Shown: positions 48,065 to 60,793, counted from the first letter of the stretch. The stretch: DNA of 64,000 nt from Clitopilus passeckerianus (GCA_944990035.1 CALYLX010000160.1:666364-730363), one strand, 5' to 3'. Made by a program: numbers and translations. Notes: generated by a model not told the origin, from the sequence alone.

Positions 48065-49584
48065 ATGAACAGGCGCTTGAACAAATATTTCCAACTCGCT
48101 GCGATTGTTATCCTTCTCTACGACCATGGTCAGTTTCCCACTTCATCCATTACCTCTTGTCACTCAGGCTTGGACAAACAGCTATCACATTCTCTGAAGA
48201 AGTATGCTCCATCTCCAATATTACGCGGTTTCCAGCAACTAACACACGTCAGGTTGAGCGAATTTGGTCTAAAAGAGTGACCGGCGTTACCGTTCTGTTC
48301 TGCCTCAATCGTTATCTGTCGCCACTCCTGATGTCTGTGGACTTGGCAGGTGATTTTCCCATTAACATCCCCAGCATAAAGGTCCTGACCTTGGTCAAAG
48401 CGTATCATGATCCACGATTTATGGGAAATGTGCGTGACACCTATTTAGTTATTTCCTGTGACGCTAAAGATCTGCTGGGCAGATGTTGGTGTTGGTCTCT
48501 TCATGGCTACTGGTTGTCTAAATGGTGCTGCAGCTGTACCCGATTCGTCAAGTTTGAAGGATTTGCAGCTGTCGCTATCATCGCAGGTACGTTGGTAGCT
48601 CTATCCCCGAAAAATCTCGCTCATCACTATCCAGTCTGTGAAAGTCAGTGCCTCGAATCGCGCATGCCGGCCTTTCTGCTGATATTCATGAAGTGACGAT
48701 GATTCTCCGGGTGGTCGCCTTCTACAATCGCTCGCTCTTCATATTCGTTCTCTTGATAACCCTCTGGTGTGCACAAGTCAGCATTTCTATCGCTGGTTTC
48801 TTAGGTGGATTCGGTCAGTTCTACCCAAAATCGCACATACACCCGGCTGACGTTGACCAGCGGCTCAATGGCCTCGTCCCGACTTCATTGGTGCGGCATG
48901 GCCAATTCCGTCGTTCGATTCTGTCTAAATTGTGTATAGGATGTGTCTTTGTAGGAGATGGACCCCTTTTCGGTGCGTACACTGCCCTCCTTCGTTAGTC
49001 ATGTTGCGGGTGCTTACCTTCCTTTCTAGCCTCGCTCTGGATAGCGTGCCTCATAACTAACACAATCATGTTCTTGCTGACGTTCTGTCGTTCTGGAGAC
49101 ATACGATTACCTGGGCGTCGCACACCGTGAGTTCGACGCAACTTGAGGCATATTGTACTCATGAGTTCCATGCTAGAATCTTACGCGTCTTCATGCGAGA
49201 CGGTGCAATGTATTTTGCGGTCATTTTCTGTGCAAACGCCATAAACGCCCTGATTTACTTCGTATGTGATGTCATTTGCTGTGTCCTTTCTCGTCTAATT
49301 TACCTCGCGTACAGCTTGCTTCCCCTGATCTGAAGGCACTGAGCGCGCCTCTTACCCTCTTGATTACGTCGGTCATGGTATCTCGGCTAGTACTCAATCT
49401 GCGTTCGGCCTCGACATCAAGGTTCACCTCCAGCTACTGGAATGGGAGGCAAACTCTCCCGTTCAGTTTTCTGGACCGAACCTTCGGAAACATTGGGGAG
49501 GAATTTGAACCTCACTCTGATGCCTCTATAGACGTACAGATGGATGAACTCTGCGAAGGAAACAAGGGCACGAATACAGTGTAG
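48065..49584 (+). CDS. DUF6533 multi-spanning membrane protein, copy B
   Basis: Exon 1 (MNRRLNKYFQLAAIVILLYD) joins through an intron to HAITFSEE and then VERIWSKRVTGVTVLFCLNR, which reconstructs the DUF6533 core YD...F-x-E-E-V-x-x-IW. NRYLSPLLM follows. Further exons show GFAAVAIIAG, ILRVVAFYNRSLFIFVLLIT (the R-V-x-A-x-Y motif), ASLWIACLITNTIMFLLTFC, FMRDGAMYFAVIFCANAINA and TLLITSVMVSRLVLNLRSAS. The C-terminal tail is hydrophilic. Seven hydrophobic spans are likely. Gene structure resembles copy A about 12 kb upstream, but the sequences are quite diverged, so the two are family members and not a recent tandem duplication. Function is unknown. Confidence 0.78.
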
Positions 49585-49874
49585 CAGTTTAATCTCGTGG
49601 CCGAGTAGTCCTTTTGCCAAATTTGACGTCACTACCGTGATAGCCTTTCCCTTTCCACTACCTATGAGGTTAGGGCCCAACAATGTACCCTCGGCTGTGT
49701 CAGCCGGGCCCCATGAGTCCTCGGCGGCGTACAAGAGATTGGAGTTGGAGCTCGATGTCAAGGCGATCACCATCAAATTTACTCAAACAATCGAAGTTCC
49801 ACCTGCCGGCATCAAAGCGCCGATATCATATAGGGAGTTAAAAGCACTGACTTGAATCGCCAGCTGAGCCTTTC

Positions 49875-51310
49875 ATGGCCTCGACGCGGTGGGTAGTCGT
49901 TGCTGATAGCGATCCACTGATTCAATACTCGAAAGATGGCTGGCTATTGGATAATGGGGCTCAAGATAGATTCGGCGACTATGGACCAACTTTCCAACAC
50001 ACGCTACATGGAAATAAGGCAAATGGTAGTTTTTCGTTCACGTTCCGAGGTAAGTACGCTCGCCCTTGGGCTAAACAATCAGGGTATTGAGGTTATGGCA
50101 GGAACCAGCATCAATGTCATCGGTACAATGAACCCTTTGCCGTTAAATGGTACACAACAAGGACTATACGACCCCAGCTGGAATTGCTATGTGGACAAAA
50201 AACCGATATCAAGGACGAACTCCACCACTGATCGACGGAACAACTACCTCATGTGCGAAACAGGCTCTTTATCGGACGATGTTCATGTGTTGACCGTCAA
50301 TGTCACGTCGGTGACTGGTCGTCGCGCATTCTGGTTCGACAGCATCCGCTATCGACCCTCCGGAAACGACACTTCTAGCTTTCCCTCACTCTTTATTCCA
50401 AACGAAGACCCAGCAATTGAGTATGGGGACGGGTGGGCTGACTTGCCGGGGCCAGACCTTGCAAGATACACGCAAAGCTCAAACGCCGCTTCGACTTTGC
50501 GTTTCAACTTTACAGGTTTGGTATTCGTCCGCAATACTTTTCGTCCCTGTGATCTGACTATGATGTCATTCCTGCCGCTCAGGAACTGGAATATCATACC
50601 GTGGCGAGATTCCCTCGAGCTTTCCTCATGCTCCGACGTCTGGGTCGTATTCCATAGACGGAGGGGTAGAAACTACCTTCCCTCTATACGGCTTGAGCGA
50701 GAAAAATGCAACGAATAAATACCATCAAGCATTCTTCTCGACTCCCACTCTTCCCTCGGGCCAACACTCCCTCGTCGTTAGATATCATGGCGACTCCGGC
50801 AAGACCCCTCTCACACTTGGCTATTTCTATCTCTTCCGGTCAACCTCAGGACCCACAAGTGGTAACGATGGTCCCGGACCTCCACAATCACACAAACCAC
50901 CGATAGGCATAATTGTTGGGGCTGTCGTCGGATCCGCTGCCTTGCTGGGTTTCCTTGTGCTGATATTGTGGATACGTCGAAGACGAAGGCGTTCCGAGGA
51001 CCCTTCTGCCGCCGATGGTGTATCCCTGTCGCCGTTCAGAGGCTTCACCTCACGACCTTCAAATGGTCATGAAAAGCCCCCCAGACCGTCTAACCCAGAG
51101 GATTCTCCTTCAACGTCGTCTTCCCAACTCACTTTGTCTGTGCCACCCATGGGCAGTCAGCCTTCTACCAAGACTCGCGCTTCACGGAGGAATCGAGTTG
51201 TCACAGATGTTAGCGAGCATGTCGTCCGACATCACGATAGCGGGATCAGGTTAAACCAGACGGGAGAGGTTCCACTGGTTGAAATACCACCGTTGTATAC
51301 CGCAAGATAG
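49875..51310 (+). CDS. Single-pass membrane protein with beta-sandwich-like ectodomain
   Basis: Three exons (49875-50049, 50102-50515, 50583-51310) give about 438 residues. Two related extracellular repeats are visible: WVVVADSDPLIQYSKDGWLL...FSFTFRGTSINVIGTM, then FIPNEDPAIEYGDGWADLPG...LRFNFTGTGISYRGEI. Each pairs a D-x-D-P-x-I-x-Y start with an F-x-F-x-G-T end. A transmembrane helix follows (GIIVGAVVGSAALLGFLVLI) with a stop-transfer IRRRRRR. The tail is a long, Pro/Ser-rich cytosolic domain. This architecture is widespread in Agaricomycetes and unassigned, and a surface sensor or adhesin is only a guess. The true start may be further upstream, because no signal peptide is seen before MASTRWVVV. 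Confidence 0.75.
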
Positions 51311-53013
51311 CCACATGAAGCGTTAATGTATAATGTATAACTCGGACCTATTATAATACTATACAATACTGTGATCACGATCGTGCGCACTCAATCTTCC
51401 ATACTGTTAGAGATGACATTCGAATCCGTCAAATGCAGCAATCAATTGAGACGATAGCTCAACCAGGTTCCAACCCATCCATGGCGCCGTCAAACTCTGA
51501 CGCAACAACTGTAATGTTGAAATGTCATATACCTGTCGAACACGAGCTCTGCATCCCTCAAGACCGCCTACAGAAGGGTCCTTGAATCACGTTCTCTCAG
51601 GCCCAACTAAACCGGACCATCATCAAGTTGCGTGCGAAGCAAAACGAAACCATTAGCAGGTGCCGGCTCGGCATTCACATTTGAATAGCCTCGACAACTC
51701 GCCATCCCCATATACGATGGCAACACCTGTCATGTCAGAGTAAGCTGTCGTTCTTCGAGGACACGTTGGCAGATCCAGATGTGCCAAGCGAGCCAAGCCG
51801 TGAAGGCTACTGCAGGTTGAACGGGATGAGGCATGAGGGCGATTGTAGGGCGGGATCTCACGAGATACTTAATGTTAACAACAGATCGAGCACATCAATT
51901 GTAGAGATCATCGACGTATGTAGGAATGATAGTGAAGGGTAGAAATACTTTCGTTTTCCAGAATACGAACGCCACGACTCCATATAACGAAGCAAGGCTC
52001 AAGTTGCCCAGTATTTTAAGCAAGGTGATCGACCTAGAGCGGTCAATGGGAGCCGTATGAAGAGGGTATACTTGACGAACAGGACTGCGCCTCCAGAACT
52101 CATGCATAATTCCGGCGGTTATTCTGGTTCCTTGCCTCAAAAATGGCAGTCGTCCCGCGGAAGCTCGTCTATAAGTAAAGTCACGTCATATTGCCGCGGG
52201 AAAGCCCAAGTCGCGGATAGCGCTGTACCGCAGAACATAGCCAATTATCACCTCTGAGCGCTCTGAGGTCTTGGGACTGAGCTGAGGTCGAGGCTGCCGA
52301 ACCTAGACGAATGCCCACAGTTCTCATCACACCCACCATCTAGGCGGTGATGATAAGCGTCAGCTCAAGTCCAGAGTGGAAATCCAGCACCATGACTCTG
52401 ACATTTCGCTGCACAGGTCAATGAGAAGAAATGTGTCATTGAGTCGGATGCGGGGAGGCGGAGGGTCGAGGAAACAGCCCCGCTCAGGATCGACGGCCAC
52501 CTGGTAAAATAGTACTCCAGGCAGATCCGTCGGTGAGAAATCTAAATATAATCATCTTCCGAAGCAATTCTGCGGAATGCGCAGTATAAAGTGTGAAGCA
52601 TCCGCCGTTTCGTCGTGCTCCAGAGAACCGATATGTCCGACATGACGGAGAAAAAATTGACGTTGAATTGAAAATTTGGGCACTAGAAGTTTGCGATAGA
52701 CGTAAAGCAAAGGACGCGTATGAGGAACGTGCTCTTGGTATTCAGGCACGCCGAGCCTAAATATAGCCAAACCGTGATTTTCTGAATTGGATTGGTTCGC
52801 CAGGTAGAGGCTCAGAGAAACCTGTAAGAGCTGCACTGCGGAACAGAGGGTCCTATAATTCAAAGGCTATTCACGTTTTGATTGAGATGGGCGTTGTCGA
52901 GAAACACATTGCAACGGCCAGAAGCTGTGTGTTAATGGTTTGATTACATAATGGTCATAAAGATAACCCAATCGATGTTTTGATGAGAACGGTTCGTTTC
53001 CTGTTCTAGCAGA
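51311..53013. other. Intergenic stretch, possible membrane-protein remnant
   Basis: About 1.7 kb. A minus frame at 51895-52140 contains ILGNLSLASLYGVVAFVFWK and is the only hydrophobic candidate. A second minus frame (52552-52863) has no recognisable features. No gene is called. Confidence 0.4.
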
Positions 53014-55651
53014 ATGTCGACAACGCTTCCTCCAGTACCTCCACGTCCTTATAGTGCTCAGCATTCAGGATCGACCTCAGGACCCCCTGCAATTCCTCCG
53101 TTACCCCCCGATTTCGGCTACCAGTCAGGCCCTCACTACGACGATCCATTAACGGCACCACGTCCAACTCGGATCGATCCTTCGATCCCTGAAAACGTGA
53201 GCAACAGCCCCCAATTTTCCTCGCTTCGTTTTCTCCCAAGCCTTTTGTCATTGACTCTCGTGTTCTTCCTCCTTAGATCTCGAGAACGCTCGACGACCAG
53301 CTCAACCAGATGAATATCAACTACGACCCCGGCTTTGGCCAACCAAGAGGCCCCTCGCCAAATCCTCCGATGAATCCTGGAGGTTGGTCGCCTTGGGTGC
53401 AACCACAGCAAGATCCTTACGGAGCTGGTGCTGGTGGTGGACTCGCCCCGCCCCAAGTACGACAGCGAACGTATTCGTCGCCAAACATGCCGCCAGCTCA
53501 CGCCCAGCAACCCATCACGCCATCCTTCAATCAAGACTACACATTCGGCGGCGTTCCGCAAACTGCCCAACAACGTCCTGCACATGCGCCACGTCAGTCG
53601 ACGTACGGACCGCTCCCAAAAGCTCCTTCTCCACCACCAGCAACGCCATCTCTTACCGCTCCCCTGCCATCCCTCAACAACCTCCTTGGCGCTGTCCAAG
53701 CTATCCAAAATCCCAACCACGACCCCAATCTCAGGATATCGTGGTCCAGGGATGTCATCTTCCTCGTCGACAAGCATCTTGGCACTGCTACCACCACCGA
53801 TGCCCCCATCGGTCCTGCAGTGATCAGCGATCCTCAGCTGACGCAGCTTCTGCAAGTCGCTGTTCCCACTATCCTCCAGCTGGCATCCGCTCCTGGGGTT
53901 CCGCCAGCCATCTCGTCGGAGGCTGTCTACTGGCGAGCAACCTTTGCTGCCAGTGGAGCTTATCCGGAACACGTTCCCCACAATCCTCGTGGGGCATTCC
54001 GTGATTTCGAAGCTGCTGCCCGCGGAGGTTACGCTGCAGCATGGTTTAGGCTCGGAAGGGACTACGAGCAGTTCAACGACATCTCCCATGCCAAGGACTG
54101 CTTCGAACGAGGCGTCAAATTAGGTGTCGAGAGCTGCGCCTACGTAAGTTGAATCACCTCTTCTTGAAGATCTTGACGCTGATATCCACTTACAGCGTAT
54201 GGGAATGGCCAATCTCATGGGCCAGCTTGGTGTTCCTGCAAATCCAACCCTTGCTATGCCTCTCCTCCACCGAGCAGCTACTATCGCCAGCGCTCGCGTA
54301 CCTCAACCCGCATATATCTACGCCCTACTCCTGCTCAACGAATTCCCGTCTCTTCCTGCCCCTCTCCCTGCCAATATATTCGCGCCTTTCATCCCTCAAG
54401 GCTCCAACCCTCTCCTCGAAGCTCGTAAACATCTCGAGCGCGCAGCATACCTCGGATTTGCACCGGCCCAATACAAGCTTGGCCATGCATACGAATTTGC
54501 ACAACCGCCCTTCCCCTTCGACCCTCTCCTGAGCGTGCAGTACTACTCACTCGCCAGTCAGCAAGGGGAGGTCGAGGCAGACATGGCTCTGTCGAAGTGG
54601 TTCCTATGCGGATCGGGAACCGGTGAAGACGGAATACCAGACGAGGGAGGATTCGAGAAAGACGAAGGGTTGGCGTATACCTTCGCGGAGAAGGCTGCGA
54701 GGAAAGGACTCCCCAGCGCAGAGTTCGCTATGGGCTACTACGCCGAAGTTGGAGTCGGTGGACCCAAGGACTTGCAAGCTGCCATCAAGTGGTACACCAA
54801 GGTTGGTGCTTAACGTTTCCACTTCGTCATCGACACTAACAAACACATTACAGGCTCGGGACCATGGGAATTCGGATGCAGCTGACCGTCTAGGTGCACT
54901 TCAGCAACCTGACCCGGCTGCTCTCTCTCGTCAGGAGCACGACGCCATCACCGAGACCAAGCTCGTCAGGAAACGCACCCAGGCCAAGCAACGCTCATCC
55001 CAGACCCAGCAGCCTCAAATGCCACCCATGCCTGGTTATCCCCAGGCCGCTCCTGCTGGCGGTCCTCCTGTTGCTGGTCCTCCCCTGTCCGGTCCCGGCG
55101 GATACCCCCAAAACCCACGCAGACGTGACTCCCAACAAGTCGTCGACCTCGTCCGCAAGAACTCCATGGCGCAGCCTCCTCAGCAGGCACCGCTTACGCC
55201 TGCTCAGCAATATCAGCAGCAGTACCAGCACCAGCAGCAAGCTCAACCCGGTGGTCGTCTGCCTCCTCTCCATCACCAACAATCAGTGCCGATTCCTCGC
55301 CCTCAGCCAGACCGCCCGTACCCTCAAGCTCACAGGTACACGCTCACCGACGCTCCTTCGCCGCCAGGCTCACGTCCTGGCAGCACGGGACCTCCTCCTG
55401 GGTCCGGTCGTGGTCGCGGTCGTGGAGGTGGTCGCATGGGTGGCGGTCCTGGTCCTTTACAAGACTTCCCTGCCAACGGAGCTGGTCCCGGACCTGCACC
55501 TATTCCGGAGGACACTCACGAGTCCGTCACCACGCCTGGTCTGGGTGGAGGTATCGTTTACGCCGCGAAACCTGGGAAGGGCCCGACGACATTTGCAGAG
55601 ATGGGTTTCCAGGGAGCAAAGGCGGAGGATAAGGACTGTATCATCATGTGA
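53014..55651 (+). CDS. Sel1-repeat protein, chitin synthase regulator Chs4/Skt5 type, with CaaX end
   Basis: Four exons (53014-53196, 53277-54143, 54196-54801, 54854-55651) give about 817 residues. A long proline/glutamine-rich N-terminus precedes a set of Sel1-like repeats. The repeats can be read as AFRDFEAAARGGYAAAWFRL, CFERGVKLGVESCAYRMGMA, HLERAAYLGFAPAQYKLGHA, SVQYYSLASQQGEVEADMAL and AIKWYTKARDHGNSDAADRL. The low-complexity C-terminus includes a glycine/arginine-rich stretch and ends CIIM, a CaaX prenylation box. Chs4/Skt5 proteins recruit and activate chitin synthase III at the plasma membrane, and prenylation at a C-terminal CaaX is a known feature of that family. No lesion was found. 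Confidence 0.88.
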
Positions 55652-55970
55652 AAGATTGCCATCGTATCACGGACGTTCTGGATTTCGTACCAACTTGATA
55701 GTCATCACTTTTACATTCTTTCTACTTGGCTACGATGTACCGGGCTCTAATTATTTAGATAGGATACACTGATTTTGTCGTAGTCTTTCATCCACGCTTA
55801 TACCCTATGTTTTCGTCACATAATACATGAAGTATCTTACGCTTGAAAGGTGAAAGGAGCGATTGAAGAGTGCTGTCGTTGTTGGTGATGGAAAACAGTG
55901 TGGCCGTATGCCGCGACCCAACCAAATCGACAATTTTGGCGATTACAGTTTATGAGACAACGCTCGAGAA
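55652..55970. other. Short spacer
   Basis: 319 bp between two genes on the same strand. It should hold the 3' end of the Chs4-like transcript and the promoter of the HNH gene. No distinct signals were recognised. Confidence 0.4.
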
Positions 55971-57380
55971 ATGCCCACCCCTATTACCGCTATCATGGTC
56001 GAAATCCACCTTCACGTTGATGGCTCCTACACATCTTTTCTTTCTATTCCTTCCAGTGACGTTCAGCGACTGTCTCTTCGACCCTTAAAATGGATCCGAT
56101 TCGTCATGTTCAGCATTTGTGGAGCGCGAGGACATCTTTCTACAACACCGGACGGTCCTCCTGTTGATTATGCCAGTATCGAGTTGACAGAAGTCGAATA
56201 CTACTATAAACCTGAAGGTAATCTTTTTTACTATATGCGTGGTCGTTCCTTACAATAAGACACATTTCCTTAGAGGATTATATCTTTATAGATTATGAAG
56301 CAGTGAACGAACGAATCACCTCTTCCGCTCTCACACAACGCTCCGCCGAGTTCAGAGCTGCAGTCATAAGACGAGATGGGGAGTGCTGCGTTATCACAGG
56401 AGAGATCGCACCCAATTGTGACGCAGCGCACCTAATCGCCAAATCCAAAGGCGACGAGGTAATATTCGCCATCATTCTATGTGATTGTCGGATGTCATTT
56501 TATTCTGCTAGTACATCAACAAAGTCATTAATGACCGTCGTGTTCGCTATGAACCCGCGTCATCGCTCTCAATTTCTGGGATAAATGCTGTTGAAAATGG
56601 GATGCTCTTGTCCAAGGTCTTGCATAGTTCCCTCGGTCATGGAGATGTTGCGTTCTTAAAGGTGTGGAACTGCATTGTTCATCGCGCTCTTTGAAGAAGC
56701 CAACCATTCTCTTTTAGACCCCAAATTTTGCACTCGACACGGAAGATGTTCCGAGATTCGAGCAAGGTCCCACACCCTCCACTCGCATCACCTTGCACCG
56801 CTTGAAGGCGTTGCCTAATTTCGACCTTGAGGAAGCCCAAAACTACTGCAATGGGCAATTCAACGCTGGAAAATCTCCAAACCGCGCTGTCTGCTACCTC
56901 TTAGGGTTACAGGTGGATGCCGTGTTTCAAGGAGGAGGAGTTACAGAGCCCTTGCAACCCCCCGCTATCATCCTTGATCTCCTATACGGTGCTGCCTCTT
57001 ACGCGCTCTGGAAAACGGGAGGCACTCACGCAATGCTGGAGAAATACCGCACGGATCACTACAAATCTATCCCAATCCCCCCAGTTGTTCCTTCAGATGA
57101 CGATGATGATTTTCCCGACGACACTGACAATCCGTGCGATGGCGACTATGAACCTGGCTCATCAGGACGATCCAGAATAGTGTCAGGCGGAGTGAGGACA
57201 GGGTATAAAATGGCAAGGGCAATGGATGAGATGAATCTAGTTATGATGCTCCTGCATGGGACAACGCCAGAACAAACCGCTCGCAGATCAGAAAAGCGAA
57301 TGGAGGAGGAGGAGCAAAGGTCCGAGAAAGCGGGTCGGGAGAAAGTAGTGGAATGGTTGCGGTCGGATAGTATCACTTAA
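55971..57380 (+). CDS. HNH-domain protein (HNH_2 type)
   Basis: Four exons (55971-56217, 56274-56458, 56512-56661, 56718-57380) give about 414 residues. After an N-terminal beta-rich region, the segment FRAAVIRRDGECCVITGEIA followed by CDAAHLIAKSKGDE is the start of an HNH nuclease-like fold (C-x-x-T-G, then AHL). Next comes the second half, INAVENGMLLSKVLHSSLGH (N-G-x-x-L). The rest is helical, with an acidic linker (DDDDDFPDDTDN) and a charged C-terminus. Proteins of this form are highly multiplied in mushrooms, their role is not established, and some HNH folds are not nucleases. Splicing keeps frame and no lesion is visible. Confidence 0.8.
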
Positions 57381-57490
57381 TAGCCTATCAATGTTCTTGT
57401 AGCATAAGTGTAAAATAAGTTATTATTATAACGGCGAGCGAGCTAACTGAATCTAGGCCATCAATTCCTGCGAGAGGCGTCTTGAATTTT

Positions 57491-59510
57491 ATGGCGCTTT
57501 TTATTCCTATTTTTATACCATGCTGGATTTTCACCTCTACTACTCACTTACAACTACTTCTATTCTACGGTACAGCGTCGCAGGACGCGAAATGTATCCA
57601 CCTTGTCGACATTCCTGGAGCAGATGGGCATCAAAGTCGTGGGAACTGCACTGATGAGCTGCACAGACACCTCCGACAGCCGTTCTTCATCATCTTCCTC
57701 GTCGCCACCACCGGCACACCTTCACGAAAGCTAGATCGTTTGGATTATGGGTACAGCGAGAATGATGTGTCTGTCACTGACCCGGAAGAAAAGGCCATCA
57801 ACTACTCCTCTATCGAGCCTGAAGCTGAAGCTTCCTTTGAACTTAACGAAGAAAGGACCATGGCAGGGATAACAAAGTTCAGGTTTCCATTCGGTAAGTC
57901 ATACCATATGCTATTCCCGAAGAAACGATAACTGACCACGAAAACATGTAGAATACGCCCCTCTGATGGACCATCTACTCTCGTTCTCTCTCCGTCAAGG
58001 AACTCCCGCTCATTCGCGGCCAACCTCAGCAGCTCAACCCAGCCACTCGCGTTCGACGCCATCCTTACTGGCTCCGGAACAAGCCCATCTACACCCGCGT
58101 TGCCCGCTCCCACCTGTGCTGCTATGGATGGCTACAATGTCGTCATCTTTGCTGGTGGCCAAACCGTCGCTGGCAAGACGTGTACACTATCTGGAGCACC
58201 ACCTCAAACCGACCTACTAGGCGACCGTGGCGAACCCTGTATCAATCCCCGCGCCATGCAGGATATCTTGTTCTGTATCCGAGTTACGCCTACCCAAGAG
58301 TACTTCTTACGGTGTTTGTACCAGGAGATTTACAACGAAGTGTCGTATACAATCTCCTGGCGCCTCCAGCAACTTCCGCGAAGGCACCTGTTCAAATACA
58401 GGGTGGGAACGGACCAAGCGAAATCATCCTTACGGCGCTACGAGAGGATGTCATGACGGGCTTGAAGGGCGTCAAGGAGGTGTTGAGGAGAGTCGAAGGA
58501 ACCAGAGGACCGCTTGTACCGACTGGAAGGAGAGGAGCAGTCGAAATCACAGCGTCTTCAGGATGGTTCTCGAGAGTCGGGAGAGGAGAAGTGGCCGAGA
58601 AGACGATGAAATGACGATGAACGGGAGGTGTACACCTGCGACACCTAATGGTCGTGAAGCACCAGATCTTGGTGGTCTTAGGCTACAGGCAAAGGATGGT
58701 AACGGAGTAACGACAAGTGTGCTTGTAAGTTCATCTCAGCGCCGTTTAAGCAATGTTGCTAACATTTACTTTTAGAGTTTGATTTCTCTCGCTGGTTCCG
58801 GGAAGGCAACATCAGACAGAGAGAACGAGGGAGGGGAAATATATTGACGCCGGGTACGCATTTCTTTCGCTGAGGGATAGGACGAGCTGCTAATCACATA
58901 CTACAGGTTACTGACGTGGGGGTCGGTCATCGGTACACTGGCTGATAACGTATTCAAGAAGAAAAGTTAGTGACGCATTCCTGCTGCATTTCATTCGAGA
59001 CTGACCAATGTTCTGCAGCGACCACATTCCTTACCGAAATTCCGAGCTTGCTCGACTTCTTCAACCCTTACATGCCGGAAATGCAAGAGTTTACATCGTA
59101 TGCGCCCTCAACTCCGACCCCTCTGCCTTTGCAGAGACGATGATCAACTTTGGGTTAGCTAAACGAATAAACAGTGTAGCAGTGAGTTCATTCTCTATAC
59201 ACTATCGTTATATTTGCTAACACGTACACCTTAGCCCAGTGCTCAAAAGAAGGAAGACATCGACACAGATGCTCTTATCGAGCGTTACCGAAAGGAGATT
59301 GAGAAGCTCAAGGCTAGACTGGCGGGAAAGGAGAAGGAAGCAGCTGTTTTCAAGAGGCGGCTGAATGCTCGAGAGGTTCGTCAAATTTCCCTCCGGTAAC
59401 AATTCATATGCCTAACCATCACTTATAGCAAGTCGACGAGTCAAAGGCAATAAGCGGCCTCAACACCCGTATCCAGCAACTCACGAAACTCATCCTTACG
59501 TGTCATACCG
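57491..59510 (+). pseudogene. Kinesin motor, decayed
   Basis: Motor landmarks occur in order but in different frames. MAGITKFRFPF and, after an intron, the start of the motor are followed by AAMDGYNVVIFAGGQTVAGK, a P-loop (GQTxxGKT). FLRCLYQEIYNE comes next, then ALREDVMTGLKGVKEVLRRV, WKERSSRNHSVFRMV (switch I), SLISLAGSGKATSD (switch II region) and GSVIGTLADNVF. After those come DHIPYRNSELARLLQP and a coiled-coil start (DTDALIERYRKEIEKLKARL). At least four frame changes are visible (near 58080, 58120, 58345, 58510 and 58840). The switch II residues D and E of DLAGSE are replaced, giving SLAGSG. A normal kinesin of this class continues for hundreds of residues after the coiled coil, and that part is absent here. 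Confidence 0.82.
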
Positions 59511-59824
59511 TTGAGATTCGGGACGAGAGGTGGCCAGCTGGTCCTTCAGCAATACCGGCGGAATGAGGGCACCTCCCTCTCGCAAGAACTGACCACCCGC
59601 CGTCCGCTTATGGAAGCAGATACCATACAGGTCCTCGGTCGATCGCCTCATCTAGGTCTAACGAGGAACGTGCCCCCCCGCTGCCAAGGAGGAATACGTA
59701 TCACAATCACCACCAGCGGCGGGTCCCGTCCCCACCTCCCTCTATTTCCTCGCTGCACCAAGTTGCACTTGCCACTCCGCCATCTTTTCCAAGCTCCTCT
59801 CGACGTCCTCCATTCAGTGCTGCT

Positions 59825-60793
59825 ATGACCTATACGCGGTCCCCGGATGTTTCTCCCTCGAGGCGACCACCGCCACCCACGCATCCTGACCGAAAACCAC
59901 CTCCTCTGCCACCGCTGTTCCCTCCTACCCCTGAATCTCACTACTCGCCGTTCACAGATACTAAGGCTTCATCAGACGCTGAGAGCTCTCCTGCTGCTCG
60001 CGTCTTCCGTTCAAAATCACTTCATCTCCCTTCTCCACAATCACTGCCACCTCCGGTGCCTCCTCCCTTCAGGAGGAAGAAGCGGCCAGAGAGCATGCAA
60101 GTGCTGAGCCCAGGCCTTCAATGTTGGAAGATAGTCCCTTTGGTGACAACCGTCACTCTCGCAATCCACCTCCACCATCTCCCCTTCGTCGCAATACCCA
60201 GCCACCTCAGCACCCAGGTCATCGTAAGGGTTCTGCCTCCCTTTCTGTCCCCGCCTCCGCCAAATCTACACCATCAACAATATCTGAAGACAGTGGCGAC
60301 GAGGCCAGGGAAGGACCTAGTCAACATTCATTTGGCACCTTATCACGACACGCCTCGTTCGGCGGGAGCACTTTATCACGGAACGGCGAAAATCTGGCTG
60401 TGTCTTTCCAGCGCACCATCAATACCTTACATCCCAAACTCGAGGCTCGACTGGATGCTCTTCAACCCAAGCTCGAGAAGGCGAAATATAAGGCCGAAGC
60501 AGGATTCGGGTATCGGTGGGCTGGCTCGCAAAGGCAGCTGGGCACGACGAAAGGAGGAAAAGGAGGATCTCCTGCCGGATGAAGACAGTGATACGAGACG
60601 TGACGAACGACGATACGACCCACCAAGTGTTGACGAGAGTGCAGATGGGGAAGGAGACAGCGATACTGAGGAAGCAAGGAGGAGATGGGCTAGAGAAGCT
60701 CGAAGTCGATGGGGAGCAGACGAACGTGATGGACTGAAGTGGCCTGTTAAAGATGCGTACCCTGTTGCGGAGGGATGGAGCCGGATGAAGTAG
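59825..60793 (+). pseudogene. Proline-rich protein gene with frameshifts
   Basis: A 322-codon open frame starts MTYTRSPDVSPSRRPPPPTH and ends in a charged segment EEARRRWAREARSRWGADER with GLKWPVKDAYPVAEGWSRMK. Its middle (about 60110-60520) is low in sense. The alternative frame there reads LEDSPFGDNRHSRNPPPPSP and FGTLSRHASFGGSTLSRNGE, then LHPKLEARLDALQPKLEKAK, which has the composition of real protein. The natural protein therefore seems to run in one frame, then the second, then back, with indels near 60118 and 60505. No family was recognised. It could be read as an intact but odd protein, but two compensating indels is the simpler view. Confidence 0.55.

Noticed and set aside
50050..50082. 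A 33-bp intron in the single-pass membrane protein gene
   Set aside because: It leads to a stop. The acceptor at 50101 gives a 52-bp intron and restores FRGTSINVIG.
53136..54089. 317-codon frame on the minus strand
   Set aside because: It is antisense to the Chs4-like gene and has a composition of mirrored codons, with no domain of its own.
54894..55772. 292-codon plus-strand frame
   Set aside because: It overlaps the last exon of the Chs4-like gene in another frame. The low-complexity sequence keeps it open by chance.
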